Source: Ectobacillus panaciterrae DSM 19096
GTDB taxonomy: Bacteria; Bacillota; Bacilli; Bacillales; Bacillaceae_G
Assembly: GCF_000430785.1 (NCBI RefSeq)
Contig: NZ_KE387249.1
Span: 41,762-105,761, forward strand
Direction: 5' to 3'
Length of the DNA stretch: 64,000 bases
Shown here: piece after piece, positions 43,486 to 52,676 of the stretch
Layout of the letters: every line of letters starts with the position of its first letter
How positions within the stretch are numbered: the first letter of the stretch is position 1
Notes under the pieces: model-generated
Told to the model about the DNA's origin: nothing
The model's input: the letters and a program-made list of their open reading frames with translations, nothing else
Database searches by the model: none
Made by a program: the position numbers and the translations under genes

Positions 43486-44825
43486 TTCACTCTCTCCCAA
43501 AGAATCGCCTCCGGTTGCTTTTCCGAAATCTCGACGATTCGTGTTGATGTAATCATAGGTCGAATAGGCATGAAATCATTACCTAGGAAAAACGCTGTAC
43601 GTATACCTGGAATAACAATCCGATAATCTTCTGCTGCTTCCTCGATAGGTACATAACAAGCTGTAATATTCTCAATTTGCTCTATTGTAGCTCCTTGTGG
43701 TAACTTAACCGTAGTTGAGAAGGGTCCGTCTACACTTTCATAAGCTAATTCCGGATATCCGTCGATGGATGTATAAATTTGTTTATCTTCCGTTAATTTC
43801 ACGCGAATATCTATCCTACCGATACGGTGATTTCCATTTACTGAATGACGAGCGACTTGTAGGAACAAATAATTTCGTTGATCCGCTAAAAAAGGATTCT
43901 GGGGATTTGACAATTGTTCCAATGCTTCCTGACGAAACATTTCTTTTGCAGTTACTCGATATGTCCACAGAAACATATTCATTACCGCTTCACGGTTCAC
44001 CTTACGTGAGAGACGTACAGCCGGTCGTAACATATAACGATAGTTGGAACTAATATCGTCTGATACATTTCCATTTAAGGTTTTGGCCTGCAATACCGGG
44101 TGTTGTCCTAACTCCCTGCTTCCACGAAATATCGTTGTTACATGTTCAGGTCCTTGGAATTCTTCAATCTTACGTTCATCTTCAACTATATTTCCTACAG
44201 CGTCAATCCGTACGCGATATACCCATTCAATATCCGTTGTCCTTCCCCATTTCGACATAAGAGCAGGAGCAGTAGTTCCCCAATCCTCATGACTGAAAAT
44301 AACATGATATTCTAACGTCATAGACATATCATCGTGCTGATCGCAATAGTAGTAAATTAATAGAGGCGTATCCGTAAAGGTACTTTCATACGGATGGCTG
44401 ACATTACGTCCATAAATTAATGGCGTATGTCGATAAAAAATAGAATCCGGATCCTTGTCCTTAATTTGTCGAACCTCTACCTTATGAAAACAAGCTTCCT
44501 TAATCTCAGCAGAAGAATGCTCTTCCTTAAACAAAAAAGTAATCTTATGCTCCCCTGCTTCTAGCCGTCCGAGCAATCGTTGATATAAGAACTGTTCCGC
44601 ACCATAGTAAAAAATGAAATCTTGATTGTAGTTCCCATCTACATAAATAGTAACAAAGGCTGATTCCTTGCCCCGTATTGCCCAGTCACCGTTTGGGACA
44701 GAAGCGATTACATCTAGAATTACCTCTCCGGGTTCATTCAAATTGAATTGACAAGCATACCCCTGGCTTACGTTTAACGTAATAGGGCCACCTGGGAAAG
44801 AGTAGGATTGAATATAATGTTCCAT
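43482..44825 (-). CDS. Unknown large soluble protein in the LacI-controlled ABC operon
   Basis: This 447-residue protein has no recognised catalytic family. The N-terminal part (about 1-120) looks like a beta-sandwich (YSFPGGPITLNVSQGYACQF; GEVILDVIASVPNGDWAIRG) of the carbohydrate-binding kind. The middle has FYRHTPLIYGRNVSHPYEST, a Y-Y-Y-C-D-Q-H-D-D run, VIFSHEDWGTTAPALMSKWG and TTDIEWVYRV. No signal peptide is seen, so it acts in the cytoplasm. AGGAGGCT precedes the ATG at 44825 (a second ATG three bases upstream is possible). It begins nine bases after the phosphatase ends. Inference: a partner in processing the imported compound. Confidence 0.7.
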   Translation of the reverse strand: MEHYIQSYSFPGGPITLNVSQGYACQFNLNEPGEVILDVIASVPNGDWAIRGKESAFVTIYVDGNYNQDFIFYYGAEQFLYQRLLGRLEAGEHKITFLFKEEHSSAEIKEACFHKVEVRQIKDKDPDSIFYRHTPLIYGRNVSHPYESTFTDTPLLIYYYCDQHDDMSMTLEYHVIFSHEDWGTTAPALMSKWGRTTDIEWVYRVRIDAVGNIVEDERKIEEFQGPEHVTTIFRGSRELGQHPVLQAKTLNGNVSDDISSNYRYMLRPAVRLSRKVNREAVMNMFLWTYRVTAKEMFRQEALEQLSNPQNPFLADQRNYLFLQVARHSVNGNHRIGRIDIRVKLTEDKQIYTSIDGYPELAYESVDGPFSTTVKLPQGATIEQIENITACYVPIEEAAEDYRIVIPGIRTAFFLGNDFMPIRPMITSTRIVEISEKQPEAILWERVK

Positions 44826-44834
44826 CATAGCCTC

Positions 44835-45641
44835 CTAAAATTGAAGAAGTTTCAGAAGTGAATCATGAATAAATCCGTTTGATGCTACGAGTGTACGGTT
44901 TTCAAGATTATACAGTTGACCGCAGCGCGTGGTTACTTTGCCGCCGGCTTCCTGAAGAATGAGCAACCCAGCAGCTGTGTCCCATGGGTTAAGTTCATCG
45001 TGCCAAAACCCCGATATTAATCCTTTGGCGACAAAACATAAGTCTAAACTGGCAGCTCCTAGTAAGCGAATGTTTCTGCATTTCCCAGTTAGCGCATGTA
45101 TTTGCTTGCTGACGGATGAGTTTTCCTTCCATTCTTTAGATGGAAATCCTGTTGCAAGCACAGCTTGTTGAATTCCGCTTTCTTTACTTACCTGTATTGA
45201 TGTTTCATTATGAAAAGCACCTTCACCTTTTACGGCATAGTAAAGGTCATCCGTTGCAGGATTATACACTACACCAATCATCGGTTCTCCCCCATTAACA
45301 ATTCCGATCGATACAGCAAAATGAGGGATTCTATGAATAAAATTAGTTGTTCCGTCAATAGGATCTATAATCCAACCAATTCCGCTCTTTTCCTTCTTTA
45401 TGATTTCAAAAGGATCTTCTTGTCCAGTTGCTTCCTCGGATAAAATCCAATGGTCAGGATACATTGTTTTAATTTGCTTCCGTAATAAATCTTCGCTAAG
45501 TTGATCTACTTCTGTTACAAGATCAGCATGATTTAGTTTCTGTTGAATGGTGTTGCTTTGATTCATATTTTCTAAAATGAGTTGCCCTGCCTCTTTCGCA
45601 AATTGAATAGCTGACTTAAGATATTCGTTTTTCATGTTCAT
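44835..45641 (-). CDS. Inositol-monophosphatase-family phosphatase
   Basis: This 268-residue protein has the three metal-binding blocks of the family: LSEEATG (about 62-68), WIIDPIDGTTNFIHRIPHF (about 89-107) and LNPWDTAAGLLILQEAGG. Known members hydrolyse inositol phosphates, histidinol phosphate, fructose 1,6-bisphosphate, PAP or other small phosphates. Its ATG overlaps the ATPase stop (ATGA). Placement inside a sugar-ABC operon suggests that it removes phosphate from the imported compound or a derivative. This is not the usual content of CUT1 operons. Confidence 0.92.
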   Translation of the reverse strand: MNMKNEYLKSAIQFAKEAGQLILENMNQSNTIQQKLNHADLVTEVDQLSEDLLRKQIKTMYPDHWILSEEATGQEDPFEIIKKEKSGIGWIIDPIDGTTNFIHRIPHFAVSIGIVNGGEPMIGVVYNPATDDLYYAVKGEGAFHNETSIQVSKESGIQQAVLATGFPSKEWKENSSVSKQIHALTGKCRNIRLLGAASLDLCFVAKGLISGFWHDELNPWDTAAGLLILQEAGGKVTTRCGQLYNLENRTLVASNGFIHDSLLKLLQF

Positions 45642-46711
45642 CCGAGCCTTTCCCCTGTTTTCATATCAAACACATGAAGTGCGTCTTTCTTTATCGCTAA
45701 GTCAAGGATAGCTCCGATCTCCGGTCTTAATTGCGGTGAGGTCATAAAACGAATATAGGTTTGTTCCACTTCTGCACTAATTAGCGAAGCATGGCCTAAG
45801 GATTCTGTGAGTAACACCTTCCCTTTCAATTGAAGATCTCCCTCGCAACCAATACTAATGTCATGAGGACGAACTCCAAAGTAAACAGTTTTCTCACCCT
45901 GAAAAGGCGGAGCTATCGGTAAAGCATGTACGGTTTCCCTCATCTTGAATTCGCAGGAAGTTCCATTGGATAATAGTGTCCCCTTTAAGAAATTCATCGG
46001 CGGTGTACCAATAAATTGAGCAATAAAGTAACTTTGAGGCTGTTGATATAAATCGATAGGCGTACTGTATTGCACAATCTCTCCCTCTTTCATTACAGCA
46101 ATTCGATCCGCCATCGTCATAGCTTCTTCTTGATCGTGCGTAACCATAATTGTTGTGATACCAAGTTCCTTTTGCAGGCGGCGTATTTCTTCCCTCATTT
46201 CGATTTTCAGCCGGGCATCAAGATTGGATAAAGGTTCATCCAATAATAAAACGCGCGGTTCTTTTACAATTGCCCTTGCTAGCGCAACACGTTGTTGTTG
46301 TCCACCTGATAGCTCAGAAGGTTTACGCTCCAGGAAATTTTCAAGATGTACCCTCTTTGCCGCCTCTTTCGTTCGGTGATAACGCTCTTCCTTGGGCACC
46401 CTCATTTGCTTTAATGGAAAAGCAATGTTATCTAGAACCGTCATATGTGGGTACAACGCATAACTTTGAAAAACCATTCCAATGTTTCGATCTTTCGGTT
46501 CTAAATCATTAACAGGTTCATCATCGAATAAAATTGTTCCATCATTTGGTTTATAAATCCCTGCAATCATGAGCATTGTAGTTGATTTCCCACAACCGCT
46601 AGGGCCAAGTAAAGCAACTAACTCTCCATCAGGAATGGTTAAATTTAAATTTTCAATAGTATTGGCATCTTTATGAAACGACTTTGAAACGTTTCTTAGT
46701 TCAATTTTCAT
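45638..46711 (-). CDS. CUT1 sugar ABC transporter ATP-binding protein (MsmX/UgpC-like)
   Basis: This 357-residue protein has an ABC domain with Walker A GPSGCGKSTT (about 36-45), Q-loop FQSYALYPHMTV, signature LSGGQQQRVALARA, Walker B VLLLDEPLSNLDA and the H-switch VTHDQEEA, then a C-terminal OB-type regulatory domain (about 240-350) as in MalK/UgpC. It powers the two permeases upstream. Its start overlaps the permease stop (ATGA). Carrying a dedicated ATPase is notable, because many Bacillus CUT1 operons rely on the shared MsmX. Confidence 0.95.
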   Translation of the reverse strand: MKIELRNVSKSFHKDANTIENLNLTIPDGELVALLGPSGCGKSTTMLMIAGIYKPNDGTILFDDEPVNDLEPKDRNIGMVFQSYALYPHMTVLDNIAFPLKQMRVPKEERYHRTKEAAKRVHLENFLERKPSELSGGQQQRVALARAIVKEPRVLLLDEPLSNLDARLKIEMREEIRRLQKELGITTIMVTHDQEEAMTMADRIAVMKEGEIVQYSTPIDLYQQPQSYFIAQFIGTPPMNFLKGTLLSNGTSCEFKMRETVHALPIAPPFQGEKTVYFGVRPHDISIGCEGDLQLKGKVLLTESLGHASLISAEVEQTYIRFMTSPQLRPEIGAILDLAIKKDALHVFDMKTGERLG

Positions 46712-47553
46712 ATCCTTTTTCCTCCACTAGCACTTACTTGTAACAGTGATTTCTGCGTTGTGATAAACAAGACAATAATAGGTAACATATAAAATAAGGA
46801 AACTGCACTAAGTAATCCGTAATTAATTAGGTTCGGATCACTAATTAATTTTTGGAGATAAGCAGACAACGTCACGTTATCATCACTGACTATAAAACTA
46901 TATAAAAGAAGAAATTCGGACCATCCAGATAAAAATGAAAAAATTGTAACCGCAGCAATCCCCGGTTTAACAAGAGGAAGAACAATTTGATACCAAACCT
47001 TTAGGCGACTGCATCCATCGATTAAACCAGCCCATTCAACATCCCAAGGCACCTCATCGAAGAATCCTTTAACGATCCATGCAGTCATCGGTATTTGAAG
47101 AGCAGTTTTGACCAAAATAACTCCCCACAATGTGTCATACAAACCTAAGAAATTTAAAATATAAAATACTGCAATTAACAACGCTACACTAGGAAATGCA
47201 TGCAATAGCAGAGTCACTTGCATGAGTCTCTGGCGTCCAGGAAAGCTGAGACGAGCCAGTGCATATCCAGCCATTAATCCAATAACGACTTCGAGTAACG
47301 TTAACATTCCGGAAAAGAAAAAGGAATTCCACGTTGCCGTCCAAATACTAGGATATACTGTTCCTCCCTGCTTGATATTAGACCAAAGGAATCTCCAATT
47401 TTCCAATGTGAAATGAATAGGAATAAAACCATATTTCATTTTCTCTGAAAATGAATTTAGGATTAGCCAAATATACATCGCAAGAATTGGAAATGTTGTA
47501 ACACCTAAAATAATATAGGCAATAGCATAAGGTGATTTACGTATCCACTTCAT
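46708..47553 (-). CDS. CUT1 ABC permease (MalG/UgpE-like)
   Basis: This 281-residue protein has six membrane helices and the EAA loop FFDEVPWDVEWAGLIDGCSR that docks on the ATPase (about 168-187). The N-terminus KSPYAIAYIILGVTTFPILA is typical of the second permease of carbohydrate importers. It is 21 bases after the first permease and overlaps the ATPase start. Substrate not readable. Confidence 0.92.
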   Translation of the reverse strand: MKWIRKSPYAIAYIILGVTTFPILAMYIWLILNSFSEKMKYGFIPIHFTLENWRFLWSNIKQGGTVYPSIWTATWNSFFFSGMLTLLEVVIGLMAGYALARLSFPGRQRLMQVTLLLHAFPSVALLIAVFYILNFLGLYDTLWGVILVKTALQIPMTAWIVKGFFDEVPWDVEWAGLIDGCSRLKVWYQIVLPLVKPGIAAVTIFSFLSGWSEFLLLYSFIVSDDNVTLSAYLQKLISDPNLINYGLLSAVSLFYMLPIIVLFITTQKSLLQVSASGGKRI

Positions 47554-47574
47554 AAAACGTTGAGATCCCCTTCC

Positions 47575-48468
47575 TTAATCAACACGTGAATTTTTTACCA
47601 TTTTATTCATCCCAAATACTTTCCACAAAATAAAGGAGAACATCAGCGCGATAACAACAAGAACTAAAGCAACGGCTGAACCATAGCCAAATTCAAAGTT
47701 TTGGAAAGCATTATGAAAAGAATAAAGAGAAAGCACTTCACTTTCATGTAACGGTCCCCCTTTAGTCAACAGAAGAATATATTCATAGGAGGTTAGTAAA
47801 GAAAGTAATTGCCACATAGTTACAAACATGATGGGCCAACGTAAGGAAGGGATAATAATCTCTCCAATTATTGACCAGATAGATGCCCCATCAACCTTTG
47901 CTGCCTGATATAAATCCTGTGGTATAGATTTAATAGCAGAAGAAAAGATAATCATACCGTAAGACGCTCCAATAATCCCATTGGCTAAAATGACAACTAG
48001 CATTGGATGGGTTGTCAACCAAGCTTTAGGCTCCAGATGCATAAGAGACCGGATGCTGTTAAGTACACCATAAGAACTCGAATCTAAGAACCATAGCCAT
48101 AGTAAAACATAGACGACTGGGGGGGACATGCGCGGAAGCATCCAAACTGTCCTAATAAACAAACTAACCGACTCTTTTTGAATAAAATATGTGGTGATAA
48201 TAGCCAAAATTAAAGCAAATACAACGTTAATAAATAGAGTAAAAAAAACATAGACCAGTGTATGGTTAAGGATTTCCAAGAGGTTAGGGTCATGGAACAA
48301 CCTTTTAAAATTAGCCAACCCATTAAATGTCCATTGCATGGAAGAATCCATATTCGTGAACGCCAAAATTGTAATTAAAATGACTGGCACAAAAAAGAAG
48401 ATGGCAATTAACAAGGTAAATGGACCTAGCATGACAAAAGGCAAGCCCCATCTTCGGAAAAAAAGCAT
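47575..48468 (-). CDS. CUT1 ABC permease (MalF/UgpA-like)
   Basis: This 297-residue protein has six helices, starting MLFFRRWGLPFVMLGPFTLL, and an EAA loop, IPQDLYQAAKVDGASIWSII (about 189-208). It pairs with the permease at 46708. It is 58 bases downstream of the binding-protein gene, with a stable hairpin between them that probably lowers its expression relative to the binding protein. Confidence 0.92.
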   Translation of the reverse strand: MLFFRRWGLPFVMLGPFTLLIAIFFFVPVILITILAFTNMDSSMQWTFNGLANFKRLFHDPNLLEILNHTLVYVFFTLFINVVFALILAIITTYFIQKESVSLFIRTVWMLPRMSPPVVYVLLWLWFLDSSSYGVLNSIRSLMHLEPKAWLTTHPMLVVILANGIIGASYGMIIFSSAIKSIPQDLYQAAKVDGASIWSIIGEIIIPSLRWPIMFVTMWQLLSLLTSYEYILLLTKGGPLHESEVLSLYSFHNAFQNFEFGYGSAVALVLVVIALMFSFILWKVFGMNKMVKNSRVD

Positions 48469-48490
48469 CGAATTTCCTCCTTAAATGTAT

Positions 48491-48513
48491 GTACCTGGCA
48501 TAAAGCCAGGTAC
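48491..48513 (-). promoter_or_regulatory. Intercistronic hairpin between binding protein and permease
   Basis: GTACCTGGC and GCCAGGTAC form a perfect nine-bp stem with a five-base loop and no T-run. This is the usual place for an mRNA-stabilising or attenuating stem in ABC-import operons, where the binding protein is needed in excess. Confidence 0.65.
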
Positions 48514-48526
48514 GGTAGCAATGTTT

Positions 48527-49906
48527 TTATTCAACTACTTTTAATTTATCGCCTAGAGAAGATTTTAGTTCTGTTTCTACATCCTTTAATGCTGCTTCTG
48601 GTGTTTTCTTACCTAATTCGACAGCTTGGATAGCTCCAAAAATAGCCTTAGAATATGTAGGGAATCCTTGGGCATTTGGTAAGAAAGTTGTATAGTCCAG
48701 CATATAAGTAACCTTGCTCAATGTAATGTTTTCTTTAAATTTCGGTTCCTCTGCGGCTTTCTTCGTTACCGGTAAATGTGTAGTAGTAACATCATGCTCG
48801 GCTTGAAGTTTTGAATCTGCAACCAGTTTTAATAATCGCTGAACTAATTCTGGATGCTTCGTTTGAGAAGACACAGTATACACAAACGGGTGGGATAATG
48901 TTACAGGTTTTCCGCCTTTATCCGCTGCAGGAATTAGCATCATGCCGAAGTGTTCATCTACCCACTTCGCATCTACTTTTCCGAGTTGATCATGGAAGTT
49001 ATCTTGACTCCAGTTAAATACATTCCAAATTCCACCGTAGAAGAACAGGGATTTCCCGTTTACAACCGTTTTATGAACGCTTGTCCAGTCCATCGATGTA
49101 AGGTTGTCCGGGAGCAATTTCTTTTGTGCAAGATCATGGAAGTAGTTTAATTGTTTCGCAACAGCTTTTTTATCAAGAACAATTTTGTTATCTTTCTCAT
49201 CATATAACTTGGCACCGTAATCATAGGCAATTTCTTGGAAATCCGGGCCATCTACCGGGCGATGGATAACTCCATATTGAACCAATCCTTTTGCCTTTGC
49301 TTCTTCAGCCAATTTAGTCATATCCTCTAAAGTAAACTCACCTTTCTTAACACGTTCAGGAAGGCTGTTGATTTGATCATCTGACCATCCTAACTTCTTT
49401 AAAACATCTTTGTTATAAAATACAGGTCTTGCTTCCGTATCCTGTGGAACTGCATAAACATGTCCATTGTATTTAACGGAATCCCAGAGTTTTGGGAATA
49501 CATCGGAATAGGATTTATCTTTCTTTACATCATCTAACGTTTGAATATAATGCCCGTCTGCCAACCAGCCAATATTTTCATGACCTGTAGCATAAATGTC
49601 CGGTTCTTTCTTTGCTTTAAAGGCTAACATGAATTGTTTTGCGTAATCATCCCAACTTCCTTGGAAGATGTTAGGCTCTACCTGAACTGTAGTATGCTTC
49701 CCTTCCTTTTTCAGCTGGCTATTAAGTTCTTCAGCGGCTTTAACCAAGTTATCTACTCGCGTTTTTTCAGCCCCTGCCGTTTGTGCCTTAATTACCACTA
49801 CTTCATCTTCTTTTGCATTTGCACTCTCTTCTTGATTTCCACAACCTGAAAGAAGACCTACTCCTAAAACTGCTGAGACAAGAACTGCTGAGACCATTTT
49901 CTTCAT
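48527..49906 (-). CDS. Extracellular solute-binding lipoprotein (CUT1 family)
   Basis: This 459-residue protein has a lipoprotein signal peptide, MKKMVSAVLVSAVLGVGLLSGC, with a lipobox LSGC (Cys at 22). The mature part is a family 1 extracellular solute-binding protein of the MalE/UgpB kind, with ANPUF-like blocks FMLAFKAKKEPDIYATGHEN and SLFFYGGIWNVFNWSQ. The start at 49906 has GAGGTGAAAAAC; an ATG 90 bases upstream precedes the operator and is unlikely. It is the first gene of the operon and carries an operator in its leader. The ligand is unknown; several Trp/Tyr residues near the pocket fit a sugar or polyol. Confidence 0.93.
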   Translation of the reverse strand: MKKMVSAVLVSAVLGVGLLSGCGNQEESANAKEDEVVVIKAQTAGAEKTRVDNLVKAAEELNSQLKKEGKHTTVQVEPNIFQGSWDDYAKQFMLAFKAKKEPDIYATGHENIGWLADGHYIQTLDDVKKDKSYSDVFPKLWDSVKYNGHVYAVPQDTEARPVFYNKDVLKKLGWSDDQINSLPERVKKGEFTLEDMTKLAEEAKAKGLVQYGVIHRPVDGPDFQEIAYDYGAKLYDEKDNKIVLDKKAVAKQLNYFHDLAQKKLLPDNLTSMDWTSVHKTVVNGKSLFFYGGIWNVFNWSQDNFHDQLGKVDAKWVDEHFGMMLIPAADKGGKPVTLSHPFVYTVSSQTKHPELVQRLLKLVADSKLQAEHDVTTTHLPVTKKAAEEPKFKENITLSKVTYMLDYTTFLPNAQGFPTYSKAIFGAIQAVELGKKTPEAALKDVETELKSSLGDKLKVVE

Positions 49907-49930
49907 GTTTTTCACCTCATACACCTTTCC

Positions 49931-49942
49931 GGGAACGTTCCC
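49931..49942. promoter_or_regulatory. Probable LacI-family operator O1
   Basis: A perfect palindrome GGGAACGTTCCC with the central CG of LacI/GalR operators. It lies about 25 bases before the binding-protein start, just downstream of a possible promoter (TTAACA, 17 bases, AATTAT on the minus strand), where a repressor would block initiation. Confidence 0.75.
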
Positions 49943-50144
49943 ATATGTTTTATAATTTGATATTATTACTGACTTGTTAAATGCATATAAATTCAAAGCA
50001 AAGAATTATTAATCTATTTGTTGCTTGTCTTATTATAAATTATAGGTTCATATGCTTATGAAGATATTCTGTAACCATTTCACCGCCTTTTTCATTATCA
50101 TTAACTAATTGAATACTATAAATTGCAAAAAGATTAGGATGAGA

Positions 50145-50162
50145 TGTGGGAACGTTCCCACA
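50145..50162. promoter_or_regulatory. Probable LacI-family operator O2
   Basis: The 18-base perfect palindrome TGTGGGAACGTTCCCACA shares its 12-base core with O1, 214 bases away (about 20 helical turns). The pair could support looping. The remaining gap (49943-50462) shows no gene. Confidence 0.75.
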
Positions 50163-50462
50163 ATCCCATTAAAATTTAGGGGGTTCTCTTGCTTCCCCAT
50201 TTTTTAATCAATAGATTTATTCCTCTTTTCATTTATAACTATAAAATTTAAATATTTATGCAATATTATTAAAACTTAAAGATAATGTAAATTTATAATA
50301 AGCTTGTTTAACAATTGAATATTTATTTCCTCAGGGCAATTTAAATAACTAGTATAGACACCCATCATAATGATGGCGATGCTGAATATCTTCTGAGGAG
50401 CAATTGAGATGCGCACAGAACTAAACAGTCCAAAATGACGCTTAATACGCATCCTCTCATCT

Positions 50463-51476
50463 TCATTCTCCCTTTGTAGATTTCCGCACGATCATTTGAG
50501 GCTCGTATTCAATTCGCTTCGGAGTCACTTGCTCTTTTTTTATCAAGTCATCGAGCAACAAAACAGCATCCTCACCCATTCTCATTTTATCAACATGCAC
50601 CGTTGTTAGCGGAGGATGAAACATTTTGGAATAATCAATGTTATCGAATCCTGATACAGCCACATCCTCCGGTATTCTCAAGCTTTTTTCCAAAAGCGCC
50701 TGCATCCCCCCTAAAGCTAACATATCGTTTGTAGCGAAAATAGCTGTCGGTTTCTTGATACAGAAACGTTCCCAGATGATGTATAAACCTTTATGCCCAT
50801 CTTCAAAGGTAGAAGTAGGAGAATAATATATATCTTCCTGGCAAATATAGCAGCCCAACTCATGCATGCGTTCTAAAAACCCCTGCAGCCGCAAATGATG
50901 GCTCCGATGTTCCTGCGGACCAGCAATCACGGAGATACATCTATGACCTTGTTGGTATAAATGATCGGCAACCATTTTCCCTCCTTTTTTATCCTGGTTA
51001 ACAATCTGAATCACATCATCCTTTTCTATCGTTCCGTTTACTATAATATAAGGAATGTTAAATTTATCAATATAACCGATGACCTCTTGACTAAGCCGAC
51101 TGATTAAAATTAGCCCGTCTACCCTTTTTTCCAACATATAGTCGGCAGATATTAACGACAATTCCTTATCTGTTGTCACAAACACAGAGTAGTTTAAACG
51201 TGCTGCACTCATGAGAATAGCATCCAGAATTTTCCCGTAAAAGGGATGCGAAGCAATCGGATGATGCTGGCGGTATATAATAACGCCAATGTTGTTCGTC
51301 CGTTGTGAAACCATAGCCCTTGCAACCGCATTCGGATGGTACTGCAATTCTTCAATAGCCTCCATTACCTTTCTTTTAGCATCCTCACTAATATATCCTT
51401 TTCCAGAAATTACTCTAGAAACAGTGGATTTTGAAACACCCGCAAACTTTGCAATATCCTTAATCGTAACAGTCAT
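50463..51476 (-). CDS. LacI/GalR-family transcriptional regulator
   Basis: This 337-residue protein has an N-terminal HTH (TIKDIAKFAGVSKSTVSRVI), a hinge helix (NAVARAMVSQRT) and a periplasmic-binding-like effector domain (about 60-330) with IFATNDMLALGGMQALLEKS and AVSGFDNIDYSKMFHPPLTT. It is upstream of and parallel to the ABC operon, which has two LacI-type palindromes ahead of it, so it is very likely the local repressor with the imported compound or a product as inducer. Its own start region (51477-51863) has no matching palindrome, so autoregulation is not indicated. Confidence 0.93.
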   Translation of the reverse strand: MTVTIKDIAKFAGVSKSTVSRVISGKGYISEDAKRKVMEAIEELQYHPNAVARAMVSQRTNNIGVIIYRQHHPIASHPFYGKILDAILMSAARLNYSVFVTTDKELSLISADYMLEKRVDGLILISRLSQEVIGYIDKFNIPYIIVNGTIEKDDVIQIVNQDKKGGKMVADHLYQQGHRCISVIAGPQEHRSHHLRLQGFLERMHELGCYICQEDIYYSPTSTFEDGHKGLYIIWERFCIKKPTAIFATNDMLALGGMQALLEKSLRIPEDVAVSGFDNIDYSKMFHPPLTTVHVDKMRMGEDAVLLLDDLIKKEQVTPKRIEYEPQMIVRKSTKGE

Positions 51477-51863
51477 CTTATCACCTCATCTCTTTTCTAG
51501 TATAAATGCGATTTGTTAAGTGAATGTTAACAATTCAGCTTTGGCGCAAAAATATTCACTAGAAACATAGAGCCATTCATTTCTTGCTCTATCTATGAAC
51601 AAAACGCCTCTCAAGACGTTTTATTTTTTCTTCAAGATGAAAAGTTTCTTATATATTTTTCATTCTATCACCATCTTTCTTTCATCTCATTCCAACCTCC
51701 CTTCTTTACACTAAGAATCACTAAGACATTGCGAGGTGATAAAGCCCCCTCCCGAACAACCGAACCTCTAAACTCAAATGAAAAGAGAGCTTTATGCTTA
51801 TTCCTTTCCGCTTAACCCGACCATATTGAAAATATAATTCTTGGGCAGGAGGAGAAATAAACG
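51477..51863. other. Intergenic region between lacI-type and pspA-type genes
   Basis: Two divergent promoters are expected here. A weak hairpin (AAAACG/CGTTTT, 51599-51620) is present. I see no extracytoplasmic-sigma consensus before pspA and no other gene. Confidence 0.4.
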
Positions 51864-52523
51864 ATGGGTATTTTAAAACGAATTAAAAATATCGTAACGG
51901 CAGATGTACATGAAACATTGGACAAGCTGGAGAACCCGGTGAGCATGTTAAAGCAATACTTAAGAGACACAGAAGAACAGGTCGCAAAAGCTCAGCATGC
52001 ACTGTCTCAGCAGCTATTCTTAGAAAAGAAATATGAGGCACTTATTGCAGAAACAGAGGATATCATTGCAAAGAGAACACGTCAAGCTGAGCTTGCGCTG
52101 TCTCGTGACGAGGATAACATGGCTCATTTGGCTTTACAAGACAAAATCACCAACGAGAAGAAGCTAGAAATGTATCGAGAGAATTATGAAATGACAAAAC
52201 AACAGACAGCAGCACTGTATGAACAGATCGACAAGCTGCAGGAAAAATATCAAGAATTGCAATATAAAAAGCTTGTGCTTGTTTCCAGACTAAATGCGGC
52301 TCGGGCAATGAAACAGAGCAATGCTGCGCTTGCTTCTTTCCATACAGAAAATGCTGTGAAAGGCTTTGCGCGTGTAGAATCATATATTCAGAAGCTAGAA
52401 GCTGAAGCTGCTGCCAGCAACTACTTTTACCAAATCAGTTATGCCTCTAAGGCACAAGCTCTTGATAACAACTTACAGGAAGAAGTACAAAAAGAACTAG
52501 AGCAATTAAAAGCAAACAAATAA
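51864..52523 (+). CDS. pspA: PspA/IM30 family membrane-stress protein
   Basis: This 219-residue protein is almost entirely coiled coil. It starts MGILKRIKNIVTADVHETLD with the amphipathic helix and the KLENPVSMLKQYLRD block that identify PspA/IM30 (ESCRT-III-like) proteins, followed by long Glu/Gln/Lys heptads to residue 219. Known role: assembles on damaged membranes and keeps the proton motive force. The ribosome site GCAGGAGGAGAAATAAACG is strong. It is single, with a 16-bp terminator after. In Bacillus the gene is often sigma-W controlled, but I see no clear sigma-W site. Confidence 0.92.
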   Translation: MGILKRIKNIVTADVHETLDKLENPVSMLKQYLRDTEEQVAKAQHALSQQLFLEKKYEALIAETEDIIAKRTRQAELALSRDEDNMAHLALQDKITNEKKLEMYRENYEMTKQQTAALYEQIDKLQEKYQELQYKKLVLVSRLNAARAMKQSNAALASFHTENAVKGFARVESYIQKLEAEAAASNYFYQISYASKAQALDNNLQEEVQKELEQLKANK

Positions 52524-52558
52524 TTCCCGTGTTCATATAAATGGATATACACTAGCAA

Positions 52559-52603
52559 GAAAGGCCCTCTCATTCCTGTCCCCCGGAATGAGAGGGCCTT
52601 TTG
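52559..52603 (+). terminator. Terminator of pspA
   Basis: AAGGCCCTCTCATTCC pairs over 16 bases with its complement GGAATGAGAGGGCCTT, followed by TTGC. Confidence 0.9.
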
Positions 52604-52676
52604 CATTATGTGCATGTGATACTGCTGTATATACAACATAAAAAATTCTCACATTTTGCACCAACACCTTTTGGGA

